A stretch of 21,472 bases of DNA from a virus, in the IMG/VR virus record IMGVR_UViG_3300034018_000235, positions 1 through 21,472 of that record, one strand, 5' to 3'. Shown here piece by piece: positions 19,561 through 21,472 of this stretch (positions are counted from its first letter, which is position 1; the number at the start of each line of letters is the position of its first letter). Below the pieces are notes generated by a model. The model worked only from the letters and a program-made list of their open reading frames with translations, was not told the origin of the DNA and ran no database searches. The translations under genes and the position numbers were made by a program.

Positions 19561-19838
19561 TGTGGCGTCTCCTGTGTTGGCGGCTCGTCGTCGCCGCGCT
19601 TGTTCCGACTATTGCCCGCAGCTAGTACGCCAGACAAAGCGCCTACTAGAAACGAGGTGATTGGCGTGAGGATTGAGAATAGCGCCCTATCGTTTTCACT
19701 GCTCTCGCCAAGAGGCTGGGTCACGAACACCAGCGAGTAAAGGATGATGAAGATGCTGCCGCCCAAGATCATGGTCAGCGACACGCCAATGAAGTAGCGC
19801 AGCTTGGCTTCCAGAAAATCAGGATCGTTCTTGCTCAT
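19557..19838 (-). CDS. Two-helix membrane protein, holin candidate
   Basis: The 93-residue protein has two hydrophobic helices at residues about 14-40 (Y-F-I-G-V-S-L-T-M-I-L-G-G) and 53-75 (I-L-T-P-I-T-S-F-L-V-G-A-L-S-G-V-L-A-A-G), charged ends, and a Pro/Glu-rich tail. Size, two helices and position in the endolysin operon fit a class II-like holin. Similar proteins ending the second helix with SGVLAAG occur in marine phages without proven function. Overlaps with neighbours are ATGA. Confidence 0.6.
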   Translation of the reverse strand: MSKNDPDFLEAKLRYFIGVSLTMILGGSIFIILYSLVFVTQPLGESSENDRALFSILTPITSFLVGALSGVLAAGNSRNKRGDDEPPTQETPQ

Positions 19839-20026
19839 GGCGCGGCCCCTCCAGTTAGGTCTTCAGCGCAGTTTTTGGTGCGAAGGCAGATCGGGGGCTG
19901 ACACTCAAGTGCAGACCAGTTCGCCGGGTCTTGGCAGGGATAACGGTAGAACCCGTCACCGCTGAAGTAGAAGATCAGACCGATGCCAACGGCAAAGGAA
20001 GGCCATATCCAATGTTCAAGTGCCAT
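19835..20026 (-). CDS. Small membrane-anchored Cys-rich protein
   Basis: The 63-residue protein has one hydrophobic helix (about 6-22, W-I-W-P-S-F-A-V-G-I-G-L-I-F-Y-F) followed by a region with four cysteines (31, 42, 47, 53) and C-Q-P-P-I-C-L. If the tail lies in the periplasm the cysteines may pair as disulfides. The ATG at 20026 is preferred over GTG at 20032 because GGGAGG stands 6 nt upstream and it forms TAATG with the previous stop. A lysis accessory or spanin-like role is possible only by position. Confidence 0.65.
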   Translation of the reverse strand: MALEHWIWPSFAVGIGLIFYFSGDGFYRYPCQDPANWSALECQPPICLRTKNCAEDLTGGAAP

Positions 20027-20517
20027 TACCACCTCCCCAGATAAACGCCCCAGACATAAAGTCCAGCGCCAGCAAGCGCCGTGGTGATTAAGATTATACC
20101 AGACCAGAGTAAAAACTCCATGATCGACTCAATGATCTCCCGCCGACGGTAGACCTGCTCGCGCTGCTGCTCCCGAACCCGGCGCTCAATGTTCTGGAAC
20201 TCCAGCCAAGCGTCGTTCCCGTATGTGTAGCTGATAAGCTGGCGCAACTCTTTGCGCTGCTGTTCGCACTGCTTTTGCGCGGCAAAGATGTCGATGGCGC
20301 TCTTTTGATTGCCACCGCCAAACAGCGCCTGGAACACACCCGGAGGCTCGTTGGCTTTTTCCGCTGCGTAGGCAATGTCAGAAACAGCCTTGCCCCATTC
20401 GGATAGCTGAGACGCCATGTCCTGAATTTCACGACCAGCCGCAATGCCTTGCTTCAGCAGGCCAAATGCTTTGCTGCCGATGCTAACAGCCATGCCGATT
20501 GAAACTGGGTCAAACAT
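20026..20517 (-). CDS. Conserved phage protein with C-terminal membrane helix
   Basis: The 163-residue protein starts MFDPVSIGMAVSIGSKAFGL, continues with helical segments (Q-D-M-A-S-Q-L-S-E-W-G-K-A-V-S-D-I), a turn E-P-P-G-V-F-Q-A-L-F-G-G-G, a charged Gln/Glu/Arg helix with coiled-coil character (about 78-130), and a C-terminal membrane helix (about 134-158). This arrangement is frequent in marine phage genomes near lysis genes with unknown function. The ATG at 20517 has GGAG 6 nt upstream and overlaps the previous stop as TGATG; GTG at 20520 is an alternative. Confidence 0.7.
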   Translation of the reverse strand: MFDPVSIGMAVSIGSKAFGLLKQGIAAGREIQDMASQLSEWGKAVSDIAYAAEKANEPPGVFQALFGGGNQKSAIDIFAAQKQCEQQRKELRQLISYTYGNDAWLEFQNIERRVREQQREQVYRRREIIESIMEFLLWSGIILITTALAGAGLYVWGVYLGRW

Positions 20518-20660
20518 CACAGGCTCCAGAATGGCGGGCAGAGATCAAGCGGATGAACCGCCAGTGCTATGTCCGCAGTATACCTGCAAATCTTGACAAA
20601 TACCATGCGCCCGTCGATCCAGAGGTGGGTATAGCCCACCCAGATCAGCAGCACCTTCAC
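20517..20660 (-). CDS. Hidden GTG-started 47-aa gene
   Basis: The frame runs from a GTG at 20660, which overlaps the previous stop as GTGA, to a TGA that overlaps the next ATG as TGATG. The product reads MKVLLIWVGYTHLWIDGRMV, then F-V-K-I-C-R-Y-T-A-D-I-A-L-A-V-H-P-L-D-L-C-P-P-F-W-S-L. It has two cysteines, strand-like hydrophobic segments and an aromatic C-terminus. The two exact couplings in a region otherwise without coding make it likely real. No ATG start is available except an internal one at 20606 (29 aa). The function is unknown. Confidence 0.65.
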   Translation of the reverse strand: MKVLLIWVGYTHLWIDGRMVFVKICRYTADIALAVHPLDLCPPFWSL

Positions 20661-20881
20661 TTCCGCAAGGCGGCCTCAATGCCGTCCAGCTTTTCAAAGA
20701 CGCGCTTGAAATTCTCACGCAGCTCCTTGAATTCCCGGTCATGGGCTTCTTTGTTCGCCTCGTGTACGGCGGAAAGAACAGCCAGCTTGGTGGCATGGTC
20801 CTGCTGCGTGCGGTACATCCAGAACACAAAAGCCGCAACCGGGGCGACGATCCACTGCATGATTGTGTCGATAACTTCCAT
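20657..20881 (-). CDS. Small membrane protein with C-terminal coiled coil
   Basis: The 74-residue protein has one membrane helix (about residues 5-22, D-T-I-M-Q-W-I-V-A-P-V-A-A-F-V-F-W-M) followed by a charged helix (about 38-74; L-S-A-V-H-E-A-N-K-E-A-H-D and F-K-E-L-R-E-N-F-K-R-V-F-E-K-L-D-G-I-E-A-A-L) with heptad character. One-helix proteins with this layout in lysis regions are often holins or holin partners, but nothing proves it here. The ATG at 20881 lies 1 nt after the previous stop; a GTG at 20905 is an alternative. Confidence 0.65.
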   Translation of the reverse strand: MEVIDTIMQWIVAPVAAFVFWMYRTQQDHATKLAVLSAVHEANKEAHDREFKELRENFKRVFEKLDGIEAALRK

Positions 20882-20882
20882 C

Positions 20883-21170
20883 TCAATACCGCCCTTCCCA
20901 AACACGCAAGTGCGCGTTGTCGCTGCTGTTCAACTCACGGGCCACAACCTCACGCATGGCCGCCGCGTCGTTGGGATTGACACCCCACTTCTTCGCCCAC
21001 TCAGCCCAGACTTTCATCGGCACTAAACCGACCAGCTTGCTTTCTCCGAAGCTGTCCGCCCCGGCGCTTTTTAGGGCTTTCGCTCGTTCCAGAACCGGGC
21101 TGAAGTCGTGCTTCTGCTGCACGATGATCTTCCCGTCCTCCTCGAACATCTTCTCCGCGATCTTCGACAT
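20883..21170 (-). CDS. Conserved phage protein (MSKIAEKMFEEDG type)
   Basis: The 95-residue protein reads MSKIAEKMFEEDGKIIVQQK, then H-D-F-S-P-V-L-E-R-A-K-A-L-K-S-A-G, K-L-V-G-L-V-P-M-K-V-W-A-E-W-A-K-K-W-G-V, and ends with L-R-V-W-E-G-R-Y. It is a recurring type in marine phage genomes, to my recollection, without known function. The ATG at 21170 is preferred over 21182 because GAGG stands 6 nt before it. It overlaps an upstream ORF in another frame by 170 nt, which is unusual here. Confidence 0.75.
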   Translation of the reverse strand: MSKIAEKMFEEDGKIIVQQKHDFSPVLERAKALKSAGADSFGESKLVGLVPMKVWAEWAKKWGVNPNDAAAMREVVARELNSSDNAHLRVWEGRY

Positions 21171-21309
21171 GGGCGTCCTCAAAGGTCAGATTAGGGTAGG
21201 CCAAACGCATAACATCCGCCACTTCCGGAGGCATCCGTAGGATTTGCCCGCGACGATAGCGTATGCCTCCCCGGAATATTCCCTCACATGTTACGCGATA
21301 TTCTCTCAT
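21001..21309 (-). CDS. Hypothetical protein overlapping the next gene out of frame
   Basis: The first 46 residues (start MREYRVTCEGIFRGGIRYRR, then G-Q-I-L-R-M-P-P-E-V-A-D-V-M-R-L-A-Y-P-N-L-T-F-E) look like a normal small phage protein with beta and helical parts. The remaining 56 residues are only the second reading frame of the following gene and are Arg/Gly/Glu-rich, as chance frames in GC-rich DNA are. Either the protein has acquired a long meaningless tail or an indel removed a nearer stop. No Shine-Dalgarno is seen before the ATG at 21309, and a hairpin ends just upstream. Confidence 0.45.
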   Translation of the reverse strand: MREYRVTCEGIFRGGIRYRRGQILRMPPEVADVMRLAYPNLTFEDAHVEDRGEDVRGGREDHRAAEARLQPGSGTSESPKKRRGGQLRRKQAGRFSADESLG

Positions 21310-21317
21310 TGGGAAGA

Positions 21318-21341
21318 AGGGGCGAGCCTAAACCCGCCCCT
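21318..21341. terminator. GC-rich hairpin terminator
   Basis: AGGGGCG (21318-21324) and CGCCCCT (21335-21341) form a 7-bp GC-rich stem with a 10-nt loop. On the plus strand CTTTT follows the stem. On the minus strand the stem is preceded by AACGAAAAG and followed by TTCTTCCC. It lies just after the stop of the gene at the right edge, so it most likely ends that leftward transcript, possibly acting in both directions. Confidence 0.65.
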
Positions 21342-21348
21342 CTTTTCG

Positions 21349-21472
21349 TTATGACACGGTGGCCGAGAACGGGGTCGCTTCGGTGCCGGATGCTTCCGAC
21401 ATGACCACGACTGCCCAAGTGTTGGCAGCGATGTCGTCACAGACTACACGCCAACCCTTGAGGCCGCCTTTG
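21349..21472 (-). CDS. 3' end of a phage gene (5' part off window)
   Basis: The last 40 codons of a minus-strand gene enter from the right edge: K-G-G-L-K-G-W-R-V-V-C-D-D-I-A-A-N-T-W, V-V-V-M-S-E-A-S-G-T-E-A-T-P-F-S-A-T-V-S, then TAA at 21349-21351. The frame is complete from the edge to the stop and a hairpin follows directly. The beta-rich, Thr/Ser-rich end suits a virion protein, but the family cannot be told from this part. Confidence 0.7.
   Translation of the reverse strand, partial: KGGLKGWRVVCDDIAANTWAVVVMSEASGTEATPFSATVS

Noticed and set aside
1-21472. CRISPR array, insertion sequence, integrase, attachment site or rRNA
   Set aside because: No regularly spaced direct repeats, transposase-like or tyrosine/serine recombinase motifs, terminal inverted repeats or rRNA-like sequence were seen.

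Overview
This window looks like part of the genome of a tailed double-stranded DNA phage (Caudoviricetes). It is GC-rich and almost fully coding, with no host housekeeping genes, rRNA, tRNA, integrase or CRISPR array. The structural genes (DUF7483-type tail protein, SU10/P22-type adaptor, DUF6321, DUF5872-like and DUF6496-like small proteins), the DUF6378 protein and the cluster of early microgenes are of the kind I associate with phages of Alphaproteobacteria, Rhodobacterales-like hosts in particular, and with uncultured aquatic viral contigs. The host assignment is inference from gene content. Both ends cut through minus-strand genes, so this is about half of a larger genome.

Layout. (1) 1-9618, minus strand: read leftward from 9618, this is an HTH regulator, an unknown protein, a DUF3987 helicase/primase-like ATPase, an AT-rich ORF, a small phage protein, a DNA methyltransferase, an HTH-like protein, terminase small and large subunits, a run of tiny basic or Cys-rich proteins with an HNH endonuclease inserted, the head-tail adaptor, and four tail or appendage proteins. 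(2) 9753-14448, plus strand: a recombination/replication operon of Sak4-like ATPase, DUF669-like ssDNA-binding protein, YqaJ/lambda-type exonuclease, SF2 helicase with C-terminal zinc-binding clusters, and VRR-NUC nuclease. (3) 14440-15127, minus strand: an HTH regulator leading a three-gene operon with a DUF6378 protein. (4) 15259-17970, plus strand: a dozen very small early-type genes, including a one-helix membrane microprotein and an OB-fold-like plus winged-helix-like protein. (5) 18063-21472, minus strand: a lysis-type region with GH19 endolysin and peptidoglycan-binding domain, a secreted thermonuclease, several small membrane proteins, and the 3' end of a further gene to the right.

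Control. Two divergent intergenic regions organise transcription. One (9619-9752) carries a perfect inverted repeat that contains TTGACA on both strands. The other (15128-15258) carries two outward promoter candidates. Each lies next to a small HTH protein gene. The convergent junction at 17971-18062 is closed by nested inverted repeats, whereas the one at 14440-14448 simply overlaps by 9 nt. Within operons nearly every junction is a 1-4 nt stop/start overlap (ATGA, GTGA, TAATG, TGATG). This fixes many start codons and reveals genes that simple ORF length would miss, notably 20517-20660.

The most interesting points are the AT-rich island at 7252-7530 with its repeated ATGTTTRCACAT element, the stem-loop leader before the TTG-started exonuclease, the OB/winged-helix protein, the secreted nuclease beside the endolysin, the hidden GTG-started microgene, and the long out-of-frame overlap at 21001-21170. 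Function calls rest on motif recognition by eye; no database search was possible.
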